Below, piece after piece: positions 18,181 through 27,294 of a DNA stretch of 64,000 bases. This stretch comes from Lichenicoccus sp963693035 (GTDB taxonomy: Bacteria > Pseudomonadota > Alphaproteobacteria > Acetobacterales > Acetobacteraceae): NCBI GenBank assembly GCA_963693035.2, contig CAXMMQ010000004.1, positions 186,001 to 250,000 on the forward strand, given 5' to 3'. The position numbers were made by a program, and so were the translations under genes. The stretch's first letter is position 1. Each line of letters starts with the position of its first letter. The notes beneath the pieces were generated by a model, which saw only the letters and a program-made list of their open reading frames with translations, was not told where the DNA came from and did no database searches.

Positions 18181-19449
18181 ATGAGCCCGATCACGACCCT
18201 CGCCATCTCCGGATACCGTTCCCTGCGCGACATACGGCTCGAGCTCGGTCCGCTCACCGTCGTCACCGGGCCGAACGGCAGCGCAAGTCCAGCCTGTATC
18301 GCGCGATCCGGCTGCTGGCCGACGTGGCGTAAGGGCGCGTCATCCCGTCGCTCGCGCTGGAAGGTGGCCTGTCCTCGGCGCTTTGGGCCGGCCCGGAAAG
18401 CTTCTCCCGCGCCATGAAGCAGGGCGGCGAGGCCGTGCGCGGCACGGTGCGCCGCAACCCGGTCGGCCTCCGGCTCGGGGTGTCGTCCGAAGACCAGGGC
18501 TACGCGATCGATCTCGGCCTGCCGGCTCCCGTGCCACGGTCCCGCTTCGATCGGGACCCGGAGATCAAGACGGAGAGCCTGTGGACCGGATCGACCTGGC
18601 GGCGCGGCGCCGCGTTCGCCGAACGGCATGGCCCGTCGGTCCAGTTCCGGGACGAGGCCGGGACTTGGCAGGACGTTGCGGACGCCGTCGCCCCCTACGA
18701 CAGCATGCTGACCCACTGTGCCGGTGGGGGCGCCATCGAGTTGCTGCTGTTTCGCGAGACCATGCGCGCCTGGCGCTTCTACGACCATTTCCGCACCGAC
18801 GCCGCAGCACCGGCTAGGCAGCGGCAGATCGGCACTAGGACCGCGGCACGCCTCCGACGGCGCCGACCTCGCGGCGGCCTTGGTCACGATCATGGAGGTA
18901 GGGGCCGACGCCGAACTGGCCGAATTCGTGGAGGACGCCTTTCCCGGCACTTCCCTCGACGTGTCCGCGAGCAATGGCGCGTTCGAGATCGAGGTCCGCC
19001 AGCACGGCCTGCTGCGGCCGCTGCACACCGGCGAACTGTCGGACGGCACGCTGCGCTACCTGCTGCTGATCGCGGCCCTGCTGACGCCCCGGCCACCGCC
19101 GCTGATGGTCTTCAACGAGCCGGAGACCAGCCTGCATCCCGATTTGATCCCGCCGCTTGGTCGCCTGCTGGCGCGTGCCGCTACGCGCTCGCAGATCCTG
19201 GTCATCTCGCATTCGCAGGAGCTGGTGGCGGCCCTCGCCGGCGTGGCACTGGCCGTCCCGTTGAGCAAAGCTGACCGCGGGAGCGCGCCGATGTCAGAAC
19301 CTGGTTGTTGCACTCACGAAGATCGAGCGTCCCGCCTGGGTCCAGAACAGGGGAGCCGCCGCCGCGATCGTATATCCGGCAAGCCCGTCGATCTTCCGGC
19401 TGTCGAGCAGGTTGAAAACCTGCAGCTTGAGGGCAACCGGTGGAAATGA
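18181..19449 (+). pseudogene. Decayed AAA ATPase (RecF/SMC-like, AAA_21 type)
   Basis: The pieces add up to a RecF-like ATPase of about 380-400 residues. The first part (MSPITTLAISGYRSLRDIRL, GPLTVVTGPNGS) ends in the Walker A motif, where one G is missing (agcGcaag near 18281), shifting the frame. A TAA stop at 18330-18332 then interrupts the second frame. A further frameshift near 18835 separates the middle from the C-terminal ABC-type part (LHTGELSDGTLRYLLLIAAL signature and LMVFNEPETSLHPDLIP Walker B with H-loop VISHSQELVA). The tail after about 19270 no longer looks like the family. With two frameshifts, a stop and a lost end it is a real pseudogene. Confidence 0.8.
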
Positions 19450-21510
19450 AGCGAAAGCCAGGGTCCTGCCGGCGGAAAGATCGAGCTGGTTGTATGGCGC
19501 GATCCAATGCGTCCGGCCGACATCGCCATACGAGCCGCCGACCCAGCGGTCGATCAGGGACGCGTTGACCCGGCCGCGACTGAACAGCAATCCAGTCGAG
19601 AGCGTCGCCTGCGGCGTGTCCGGCGCCGGGCCGCTGGCCCCGGTTCCTCCCCTGGACTGCCGCGACTGGTTCAGCGATCCGCTCCCGTACAGGCTGAAGC
19701 CTTGGCCGAGGAGCCCGGTGCCCTCAGCTTCGATGCCGCGATAGGTCACGCGGCCTTCGTCGAAGTCGAGGCTCTCGCCACCGACGGTCCGCACGCCGAT
19801 GGCATGCTCGAACAGGATCTCATACAGATCGGCCGACAGCACGAGGTCACGGGACCGCCATGCGGTGCCGATCTGGAAGTTCCAGGTCGCCTCCGGGGCC
19901 ACCCGGGCACGCTCCGGATCGGTGACGTCGAACTCCTGCAGCGTCGGGGCAAGGAAGCCCTGCGCGATCTGGGCGTAGGCGTGCCATTGCCGCCGCAGAC
20001 CCAGGCGGGCGGTGAGGCTCGGCAGCGGTGACCCGGCGGCTGCGCTGAAGCGGGTTGACAGCCGCATGCCTTCCATCAGAGGCGCCGCGACGTCGCGCTC
20101 GAACCACGCCCCTTTCAGGCCGCCGGCAAGTTGCAGCCACCGCTCGGCCTGCCAGTCCAGTTGCAGAGAGGGCTGCACCGTCAACAGGGTTTCCGCCTGC
20201 TGGCGGTCGATCGCCGCCGACCCTGCAACACCCGCGACCGGCGCCAGCACTGGGTTCAGGACGTTGCCCAGGCTCTCGTCGGTCTCCACCAGGCTGCGCG
20301 CGTTGGTCTGGCGCTCGATCCAGAAGCCGCCCTTCAGCGCGACGGACGCTGGCAGGTCCTGTTCCACGCGCACGATGTCGCCCCAGGCGCGCAGCCCGTT
20401 GCGACCATTCTGGCCCGGCACGTCGCCTGGTCCGAACGCAGTGCCGTTCGGCGTCTCGCCGCCGGGATCCAGGCCCTGCCCGAAATGCCGGTTCAGGCCG
20501 TAGCTGTAGACCGTGTCGGAGAACGACAGCCCGGCGTGCATCGGGCGGGACAACTCCGCATACGACAGGTCGGACGCGTAGGCAGAGCTGTTGTAGCCCT
20601 CGAAGGACTGCGAGGACCGCTCGTCGTTCAGGGCGACCGATGGGCCATGTCTCGCGATCTCCCCGCGCGTGGCCCCGGGCGCTTCGTTCTGCACGGTGCT
20701 GCTGAGGTTCGAGAGCAGCGTCAGCGTCATCCCGTGGTCAAGCGGCACCACCAGCTTGCCGAACAGGGTGCCGCGCCGCTGCGCCGCCCCGGCCAGCGCG
20801 CCGTCGCTCTGCACGCTCTCGGCATCCAGCACGGCGGCCGCGCCGCCCGGCAGCACGCGCGCCCCGGTATTGAGCAGCACGCCGCCGGAGGAGGTGCCGA
20901 ACGAGCCGCCGGACACGCTCGGGTTGACCGAGCCTGCAGCCCCGGGATCGATCGAGCGCAGGGCTACCGTGCCCCCGAAGGTCGCGTCGCCGAAGGTGGT
21001 GGCATCGCCCGGACCGCGATCCACCGTGACGCTGCCGAGGTCGCGCATGACAAAATAGGCCGAGCTGTGATGGGTGAAATCGTCGCTGTCGGCGAACGGG
21101 ATGCCATCGAAGGTGACATTGTACTGGCCATCCTGGAAGCCGCGGATCGACAGGATCTGCGCCTCCCCGAGTCCCGGGCCGTTCGGCGCCACGTCGATTA
21201 CCGACGGCGTCAGCCGAATGGCGTCGTCGTAGTTGCCGGTGGGTGCGACATAACGGCCCAACGCCGTAGGGCCGATGACGGAGGCGGGCTCGGTTGCATC
21301 CGGCTCGGGCGCAGTCGGCGCACTGGCCCCGGCTGCGGACGGGTCGGCATTGACCGTGACCGCCTCGACCTGAGGCTCGGCATGGGCGGCGTCGATGAGG
21401 CCGGCGCTCGCCGCCAGCAGGCCCGCCGCCAGCACGCGCGCGCCCTGCACGCACAAGCTCGGCACGCACGCCGGATGCGAGGTGAGGCAGGCGCGCGGCA
21501 GAAACAGCAT
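19294..21510 (-). CDS. TonB-dependent receptor
   Basis: A 738-residue outer-membrane beta-barrel receptor for a siderophore or other large nutrient. It has a signal peptide cleaved near DAAHA-EPQ. A plug domain follows with NYDDAIRLTPSVIDVAPNGPGLG, ILSIRGFQDGQYNVTFDGIPF and GSVTVDRGPGDATTFGDATFGG. The barrel ends in the terminal Phe (SIFVSATTRF) needed for outer-membrane insertion. The frame is intact. Its 3' end overlaps the remnant of the convergent ATPase pseudogene. The ligand is unknown; a TonB-like protein gene lies 1 kb away. Confidence 0.92.
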   Translation of the reverse strand: MLFLPRACLTSHPACVPSLCVQGARVLAAGLLAASAGLIDAAHAEPQVEAVTVNADPSAAGASAPTAPEPDATEPASVIGPTALGRYVAPTGNYDDAIRLTPSVIDVAPNGPGLGEAQILSIRGFQDGQYNVTFDGIPFADSDDFTHHSSAYFVMRDLGSVTVDRGPGDATTFGDATFGGTVALRSIDPGAAGSVNPSVSGGSFGTSSGGVLLNTGARVLPGGAAAVLDAESVQSDGALAGAAQRRGTLFGKLVVPLDHGMTLTLLSNLSSTVQNEAPGATRGEIARHGPSVALNDERSSQSFEGYNSSAYASDLSYAELSRPMHAGLSFSDTVYSYGLNRHFGQGLDPGGETPNGTAFGPGDVPGQNGRNGLRAWGDIVRVEQDLPASVALKGGFWIERQTNARSLVETDESLGNVLNPVLAPVAGVAGSAAIDRQQAETLLTVQPSLQLDWQAERWLQLAGGLKGAWFERDVAAPLMEGMRLSTRFSAAAGSPLPSLTARLGLRRQWHAYAQIAQGFLAPTLQEFDVTDPERARVAPEATWNFQIGTAWRSRDLVLSADLYEILFEHAIGVRTVGGESLDFDEGRVTYRGIEAEGTGLLGQGFSLYGSGSLNQSRQSRGGTGASGPAPDTPQATLSTGLLFSRGRVNASLIDRWVGGSYGDVGRTHWIAPYNQLDLSAGRTLAFASFPPVALKLQVFNLLDSRKIDGLAGYTIAAAAPLFWTQAGRSIFVSATTRF

Positions 21511-21577
21511 CGCGGCGATCTATCCGAGCTTCGGGTCGCTGCCTCGTGACGTTCTGATGACCATGGGCAGCCGGCGC

Positions 21578-22327
21578 TCAGGCGGTCATCGGGTTGGCGG
21601 CGGCCGGCGCCTTGGCATCGTCGGCGGCCCGCCAGAGATACCAGGCGGCGGCCGAGCGATAGGGGCTCCACCGCCCGGTGGCCTCGGCCAGCTCGCGTGG
21701 CTTCGGCTGGCGGTCGAGGCCGCGTATCAGCCGGTAGCCTTCGCGCACGCCGAAATCGTCAACCGGCATGATGTCCGCTCGCCCGAGGCTGAAGATCAGC
21801 AGCATCTCCACGGTCCAGCGCCCGATCCCGCGCAGCGCCACCAGCCGCTCGATCAGCGCCGCGTCGCCCATGCGTGCCGCCTTTGCACGCGTTGGCACCA
21901 GGCCGGACAGGGCCGCCTCGGCGACACCGTGCATGGCGGCGGCCTTGCTGCCCGAGAACCCGCAGACCCGCAGCGCCGCCGGCTCCATCGACAGCAGTTG
22001 CGCCGGCGTGGGGAACGCCGCGTGCACGGCGATCATCCGGCCGAGGATCGCCTCCGCGGCGCGTCCGTGCAGTTGCTGGTGGGCGATGGCCCGCACCAGG
22101 GATTCATAGGGCTCGCGCGCCCGGTCGACCCGTAGGCGGCAGCGTCCGACGCGTCCGATCAGGAGCGCGAGGTCCGGATCGGCGGCGCGCAGGTGGCGCC
22201 GCACCAAGTCGCGCCGCACCGGACCTGCAGGATCGAGCAGCGTCGCGTCCGGCGCCCGCAGCGCCTGCTCGATGTCTGCATGGGGCGGCGCCGGATCGTC
22301 ACCGCGCCTGTCATCGTCCCGTGTCAC
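21578..22327 (-). CDS. DNA-3-methyladenine glycosylase II family (HhH-GPD)
   Basis: A 249-residue base-excision repair glycosylase of the AlkA type, removing alkylated purines. The helix-hairpin-helix motif is LVALRGIGRWTVEMLLIFSLG and the catalytic Asp is in MPVDDFGVREGYRL (Asp190/191). An N-terminal LVRAIAHQQLHGRAAEAIL segment is also typical. A GTG at 22327 is chosen as start because conservation begins there; longer in-frame extensions to 22591 are proline- and arginine-rich and overlap the divergent promoter region. Confidence 0.87.
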   Translation of the reverse strand: MTRDDDRRGDDPAPPHADIEQALRAPDATLLDPAGPVRRDLVRRHLRAADPDLALLIGRVGRCRLRVDRAREPYESLVRAIAHQQLHGRAAEAILGRMIAVHAAFPTPAQLLSMEPAALRVCGFSGSKAAAMHGVAEAALSGLVPTRAKAARMGDAALIERLVALRGIGRWTVEMLLIFSLGRADIMPVDDFGVREGYRLIRGLDRQPKPRELAEATGRWSPYRSAAAWYLWRAADDAKAPAAANPMTA

Positions 22328-22467
22328 GGCATGTATCCCTACAGACTGGCGGTAGCGAAGCAATGCCGGCAATGGCAGGATGCGGATACGGTTCTTACTC
22401 GAACCAGGGCTTCGCCGTGGGCGAACAGGCGGAGACCTCCGGCATTTCAATGATCCAGTCCGGCAGC

Positions 22468-23499
22468 ATGGCGCGACGTGATCGGGTCCCACGTCCGGGG
22501 CGTTCCGTTCGGCCGGTGGCACGCGGCGCGGCTCCAGCCCTCTCCGGACTGCAGCGTCCGGGCTTCGTTGCCGACCGTTGCGATGACGCAAACCTGGACG
22601 AAGCCGGGCTGCCGCTGGTCCGGCGCGGCCGCCGGCTGCATGACGGCTTCAGCCGACGCGTCGCGGGTTCCGGTGCGGCGCATCTGCTGGCGCTGGTGCT
22701 GATGGCGCTGTCGTTCGCGCGGCCGCCGGGCGGCGGCAAGCCGCAGGAGCAGCAGCCGGTCGACATGGTCTACGAGCGCGCCGGCAGCTCCGGTATGACC
22801 GGACCGTCCGCGCCGAAGCCGGCCAATGCGCCGCCGCCGCCCTCGTCGGCAGCCCCGAGCCTGCAGCCGCCGACGCCGACACCGCCGATACCCGACCTCG
22901 CGCCGCCGCCGGACGAGACGCCGCCGCTACCGGACCTGCCGCTGCCGGAGCCGCTGCCACAGCCGATGCCGAACCCGGTGCCCGAGAGCCAGAGTCAGTC
23001 GCGCACCGCGACCTCGCGGGCGCAGAGCCGCAGCACCTCGCCGCTTTCGCATCCGATGGACCTGTCCTTTGCGCCGATGACGCGTTCGTTCCAGCGCCGC
23101 AGCGGCCGGCCGGCCGGATCGGGTGGTCCGGTCGACCTGTCGCTCGGGCCGCTGGTGCAGAACGGCCAGCTGAACACGCCGTATGCGTCCACCAGCAGCA
23201 TCAAGGGGGTCAGCGACGACTACGCCGAGGAGATCGGCGACTGGATCCGCCGGCACATGTACTATCCCGAGGAAGCGGCGCAGAAAGGCGAGAGCGGGCC
23301 CTCGCATGTGCACGTGGTACTCGACCGCCAGGGCCAGGTGAAAACGGTCAGCCTGGTCTCGACCTCCGGCTCCTACCTGCTCGACGCCGCCACCACCGGC
23401 ATGTTCCGCAATGCCAAGCTGCCGCCGGTGCCGCCGGACATGAACGGCAATCACTTCGACGTCGACCTCACGATCGACTACATCCTGATCCACCGGTGA
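22468..23499 (+). CDS. TonB-family energy transducer
   Basis: A 343-residue single-pass inner-membrane protein. A hydrophobic segment (GAAHLLALVLMALSFA) follows an ~80-residue basic cytoplasmic part. A long Pro-rich periplasmic spacer comes next (PPPPDETPPLPDLPLPEPLPQ region). The C-terminal TonB-like domain reads IGDWIRRHMYYPEEAAQKG and VLDRQGQVKTVSLVSTSGS. It would couple the proton motive force to outer-membrane receptors such as the one at 19294-21510. The start at 22468 is uncertain (an ATG at 22450 is also in frame). AMP nucleosidase begins 27 bases downstream. Confidence 0.75.
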   Translation: MARRDRVPRPGRSVRPVARGAAPALSGLQRPGFVADRCDDANLDEAGLPLVRRGRRLHDGFSRRVAGSGAAHLLALVLMALSFARPPGGGKPQEQQPVDMVYERAGSSGMTGPSAPKPANAPPPPSSAAPSLQPPTPTPPIPDLAPPPDETPPLPDLPLPEPLPQPMPNPVPESQSQSRTATSRAQSRSTSPLSHPMDLSFAPMTRSFQRRSGRPAGSGGPVDLSLGPLVQNGQLNTPYASTSSIKGVSDDYAEEIGDWIRRHMYYPEEAAQKGESGPSHVHVVLDRQGQVKTVSLVSTSGSYLLDAATTGMFRNAKLPPVPPDMNGNHFDVDLTIDYILIHR

Positions 23500-23526
23500 T
23501 CGCGGGAGGTCGCCCAGGGAGGTGAT

Positions 23527-24930
23527 ATGGCGCATCCGGTCCAGTCCCAAATCGGCTCCGGCTTTTCCGAATACGACAATGCCGACGCGGCGGTGTCGCG
23601 GCTGTGCGAGATCTACGACGACAGCAGCGCGACCCTGCGCACCGCATTCGCGTCGCGCGCCACCGGTCCGGATGCCAGCGCCGCGGTCTATCCTTATCTC
23701 GCTATCGAGGTGGACAGCGCCTCGCTGGTGACCGAGCACCGCGCGCCGTACGGGGTGCTGCTCGAGCCGGGGTTCTACGGCACCACCCTGACCCGGCCGC
23801 ATCTGTTCCGCAGCTACCTGCGCGAGCAGATCGGCCTGCTGCTGAAGCACTATCGCCGGCCGGTGCTAGTTGGACGCTCGAACCGGCCGATCCCGCTGCC
23901 GTACGTGATTGAGGACAGCGTCACCGACATCACCGAGGACGAGCTGCGCCGGCTGGGCGAGCATTTCACCCTGCCCGACCTCGCCAGCGCCGACGACCGC
24001 ATCGCCAACTGCCAGGTGCAACCCGATCCGGCGCAACCGCGTCCGCTGAGCCTGTTCACCGCCGAGCGCGTCGATTATTCACTGGCCCGCCTGCACCATT
24101 ATACCGGCACCGATCCGGCCGATTTCCAGCGCTTCGTGCTGCTCACCAACTACCAGCGCTACATCGACGAATTCCGCACGCTGGGGGGTGCAGCAGGCCA
24201 GGACGGCAACGAGTACGAGCGCTTCGTCGAGCCGCACGGCGATCCGCAGATGCCGGCCTATCATATGGTTCGCCCTGACGGCGACGGCATCACGCTGATC
24301 AATATCGGCGTCGGCCCGTCGAACGCGAAGACCATCACCGACCATGTCGCGGTGCTGCGGCCGCACTGCTGGCTGATGCTGGGCCATTGCGCCGGGCTGC
24401 GCCGCACCCAGCGGCTCGGCGACTACGTGCTGGCGCACGGCTATGTCCGCGACGACCATGTGCTCGACGACGACCTGCCGCCCTGGGTCCCGGTGCCGCC
24501 GATCGCCGAGGTGCAGGTGGCGTTGCAGGAAGCGACTACCCTGGTTACCGGGCTGCGCGACGCCGAGCTGAAAACGCGTCTGCGTACCGGCACGGTGATG
24601 ACCACCGACAACCGCAACTGGGAACTGCGCTTCGCGGCGCTGTTCGCGCAGATCAACATGACCCGCTCGATCGCGGTGGACATGGAATCCGCCACCATCG
24701 CCGCCAACGGCTTCCGCTTCCGGGTGCCGTACGGCACGCTGCTGTGCGTGTCAGACAAGCCGCTGCACGGCGAACTCAAACTGCGCGGCATGGCGCGCGC
24801 GTTCTACCGCGAGCGCATCAGCCAGCACCTGCATGTCGGCATCGAGACCATGCGCCGGTTGCGCGCGCAGGGCGTCGACCGGCTGCATTCGCGCAAGCTC
24901 AGGGGCTTCGACGAACCGCCATTCAGGTGA
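23527..24930 (+). CDS. amn: AMP nucleosidase
   Basis: Hydrolyses AMP to adenine and ribose 5-phosphate, adjusting the adenylate pool. The 467-residue protein has the full two-domain layout of bacterial AMN. The N-terminal regulatory half (YPYLAIEVDSASLVTEHRAPYGVL, HYTGTDPADFQRFVLLTNYQRY) precedes a C-terminal nucleoside-phosphorylase-like domain (TLINIGVGPSNAKTITDHVA, LGHCAGLRRTQRLGDYVLAHGY, VDMESATIAANGFRFRVPYGTLLCVSDKPLHGE). A strong GGGAGGTGAT ribosome-binding site lies just before the ATG. Confidence 0.95.
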   Translation: MAHPVQSQIGSGFSEYDNADAAVSRLCEIYDDSSATLRTAFASRATGPDASAAVYPYLAIEVDSASLVTEHRAPYGVLLEPGFYGTTLTRPHLFRSYLREQIGLLLKHYRRPVLVGRSNRPIPLPYVIEDSVTDITEDELRRLGEHFTLPDLASADDRIANCQVQPDPAQPRPLSLFTAERVDYSLARLHHYTGTDPADFQRFVLLTNYQRYIDEFRTLGGAAGQDGNEYERFVEPHGDPQMPAYHMVRPDGDGITLINIGVGPSNAKTITDHVAVLRPHCWLMLGHCAGLRRTQRLGDYVLAHGYVRDDHVLDDDLPPWVPVPPIAEVQVALQEATTLVTGLRDAELKTRLRTGTVMTTDNRNWELRFAALFAQINMTRSIAVDMESATIAANGFRFRVPYGTLLCVSDKPLHGELKLRGMARAFYRERISQHLHVGIETMRRLRAQGVDRLHSRKLRGFDEPPFR

Positions 24931-25761
24931 GGAGCCTCAGAAGGCCGACGAAAGGGTCATCGCAATGTCCGGCTGCCACTGGCGAAGTCCTTGACCGCCT
25001 TGAAATCGATATGCTTCTTGTGCGCGCCGCCAGGGCCCTGCCAGTTGTTCGCCTGCGTGTTGGAGAACGCGAACATCGCGCGGATGCCGTATCGCCGATC
25101 ACGCCGCTATCGAGGCGCAGGAACTCGCGGTTCAATTTGTAGGTGCCTTAGGACAGGTCGAGCAGGTTCACCGACGGGTCCTTCATCGTCATCTCGAGAG
25201 ACCGCCGGCGCCGCTGACCACGGGACTGTCGAGATTGACCGAGCCCGGCTGAAGCGAGACGCTTTCCAGATCCTCTGCCTCGAGCACGTCGTTCGAGTAG
25301 AACTGGCCGGCGTCGATGTCGTTCAGCGGCGCGCCGTCGAGCAGCCAGCCGACCTCCGACGTCTCAAGGCCGCGCACGCGCGAAGAGCCGGAGAACAGGC
25401 CGTACGGATCGGCGTCGGTCACGTTCGAGCTCGGCAGCATGCGCAGCAGGGATTAGGCATCGCTGGTCGGCGATTGCTTGGCGATGAAGTCGCGCGTGAC
25501 GGTCTGCACCGCCTGCGGCGCCGTCTCGACCCGCATCAACCCGCCAGCAGGCGATGTGGTGCGAACGTTGCGCCCGGTGACTGCGATGCTTTCTGACTTG
25601 CCGGGCGACGCAGCCGCAGGGGTCCCGACCGCAGGCTGCGCGGGACCCGGTGCAGTCGGGGTCGGGGCGCTTTGCGCGGCGGCAGCCTCGGCGGCGCAGG
25701 TCATGGCAGGGCTGGCGAGCAACACGATGAGGCGGGTATGTGTCAGCATGGTGCGCCTCAC
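24931..25761 (-). pseudogene. Decayed TonB-dependent receptor
   Basis: The start is well preserved: a signal peptide (MLTHTRLIVLLASPAMTCAAEA) and a TonB-box/plug beginning (SESIAVTGRNVRTTSPAGGLMRVETAPQ). A TAA at 25453-25455 stops the frame, yet the same frame continues as receptor sequence (LLRMLPSSNVTDADPYGLFSG, VGWLLDGAPLNDIDAGQFYSND). A frameshift follows near 25200, a second TAA in LDLS-GTYKLNREF, and a missing base near 25090, after which FSNTQANNWQGPGGAHKKHIDFK is readable. Only about 270 codons of an expected 750 or more remain, so most of the barrel is deleted. Confidence 0.85.
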
Positions 25762-26047
25762 ACGAGAGTTGGTGGATCAGACCGGCTCGTGAGTTCGAGT
25801 GTCAGCACCTAAGTTTCATCACCCACCTAAGGTCAGGAATCTTCCAGCCCAGAACTTGAGCTTTACTGAATAACGCGTGCGGACATCGCTGGTCCGATAG
25901 GCATATGCCTGTGATCTAGGCTCGTTACTGCCGTGGAATGCAGGTCGTCTCGAGCCGAGATTTATTGATTGCGGAAACCGTGCAACCGTTGGCTCACCGT
26001 CGGTTTGGTGCGGGGGTTACACTGTTGTCGAAGTCGCAGCCCTGGCC

Positions 26048-27292
26048 TCAGGCGGTCACACGTGGGACATGGGCCCGATACAGCGCATAGGCCGCCTCCG
26101 GGCCCTGGAGCAGTTCGATCAGCCGGACGTGGCGCATCGGCGACAGCATTCCGGCCTCTGCTGCCGTCGCCACCGCGTCGGCCGCCTGCTGCAGGAGCGC
26201 ATCGTAGGTCGTGGCTCCACCGATCTGGCGCGCGACGGTCTCGATTGCCCGCAGGTCGCGGGCGCAGGCTTCGAGACGGTCCTGGGACGCGCTCTCCACC
26301 GGGCCCGAAGCCAGGCCGATCGGTGCGAGCAGCCCCTGCTCGAGTTCGTCGGCGAAGCGCGTGCGACAGGCCAGGTCGAGCCGCCTGCGGATCACCTGCC
26401 CGCGCGAGCCGTCGGTGGCGGGAAGAACGGCCAGTTGGGACACGGTCCGCCGGACATGGTCCGCCACGTCGGCGGCAGCACCGGTGGCGATCCCCTTTGC
26501 GAACCCGCTGCCGTGCTCCATGGCGTCCAGCATGTGCCCGGTTGCGCGGGCAAGCGCCCGCTGCAGCAGGGCCCGCTCGTCCGGCTCGGGCAGCCGGGCC
26601 ACCAGCCTTCGCAGCAGCGTGCCGGCCAGGGGAGCCCGCGCAAGGATCAGGCGCATGATCATCGTGCAGGCGTCGGATGACAGGTCGCCGAGGCCGACGA
26701 GCAGGCTGCCCACGACACCTGCATCCGGCTCGAGGACACCGACCTCCCCGTCGCGTTGCAACTGCCGGAGCAGCGGCGCACGCTGCAATACGGCCGCGAC
26801 GGCGTCTGCGAGTGGCCTATACAGGGCTGCTGGCAGCCCGGTCTCGCTCCAGTGCTGCGGCATCGGCGCGACGGCGAGAGCCGCGGCGGCGCCCGGCCAG
26901 AGGGTCCCGCCGGCGAGCGTGATCGACCCGATATCCTCGGTGCTGCAACCTGCGATATAATGCTCGATGGCGGCCACCCGGAATGCGGGTGCGGCGCGCA
27001 CGCTCTGCGACAGGGCGACCAGGATCGTACGCGGGATGGAAGCCTGCTCCGGCCGCCAGTGCCGGGCCGGCACGATGATCGGGTCGAGCGGCATGAACAG
27101 CAGCCGGTTGAAGCGCAGCGGACGTGCGGGCCGCAGCCTCGCGAGGCGCCCCCGCAGCGGATCGAGGAACGCCTGGTTCGCCGACGGATCGGCGACATCG
27201 TCCAGCACCGACACGATGCGCATGATCTTGTCGTCGGCCGCGCCGCGCAGCGCGGTGAGCATCGACCCGACTGCCTTCTGGTCTTCCGGCAT
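26048..27292 (-). CDS. Conserved-looking protein of unknown function (pair member 1)
   Basis: A 414-residue, mostly alpha-helical soluble protein with no motif I recognise. It starts MPEDQKAVGSMLTALRG and has regular helical heptads through the C-terminal half (ERALLQRALARATGHMLDAMEHG). No signal peptide or membrane segment is seen. It follows the next gene by only 2 bases, so the two form an operon and probably act together. Both sit downstream of ctrA on the same strand. Confidence 0.7.
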   Translation of the reverse strand: MPEDQKAVGSMLTALRGAADDKIMRIVSVLDDVADPSANQAFLDPLRGRLARLRPARPLRFNRLLFMPLDPIIVPARHWRPEQASIPRTILVALSQSVRAAPAFRVAAIEHYIAGCSTEDIGSITLAGGTLWPGAAAALAVAPMPQHWSETGLPAALYRPLADAVAAVLQRAPLLRQLQRDGEVGVLEPDAGVVGSLLVGLGDLSSDACTMIMRLILARAPLAGTLLRRLVARLPEPDERALLQRALARATGHMLDAMEHGSGFAKGIATGAAADVADHVRRTVSQLAVLPATDGSRGQVIRRRLDLACRTRFADELEQGLLAPIGLASGPVESASQDRLEACARDLRAIETVARQIGGATTYDALLQQAADAVATAAEAGMLSPMRHVRLIELLQGPEAAYALYRAHVPRVTA

Positions 27293-27294
27293 GG

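Noticed and set aside
16230..19049. A 939-codon open frame on the minus strand
   Set aside because: It runs antisense through the quinone oxidoreductase, the hydrolase and the ATPase remnant. Its Arg/Gln/His/Ala-rich composition is that of a high-GC shadow frame and it shows no motif.
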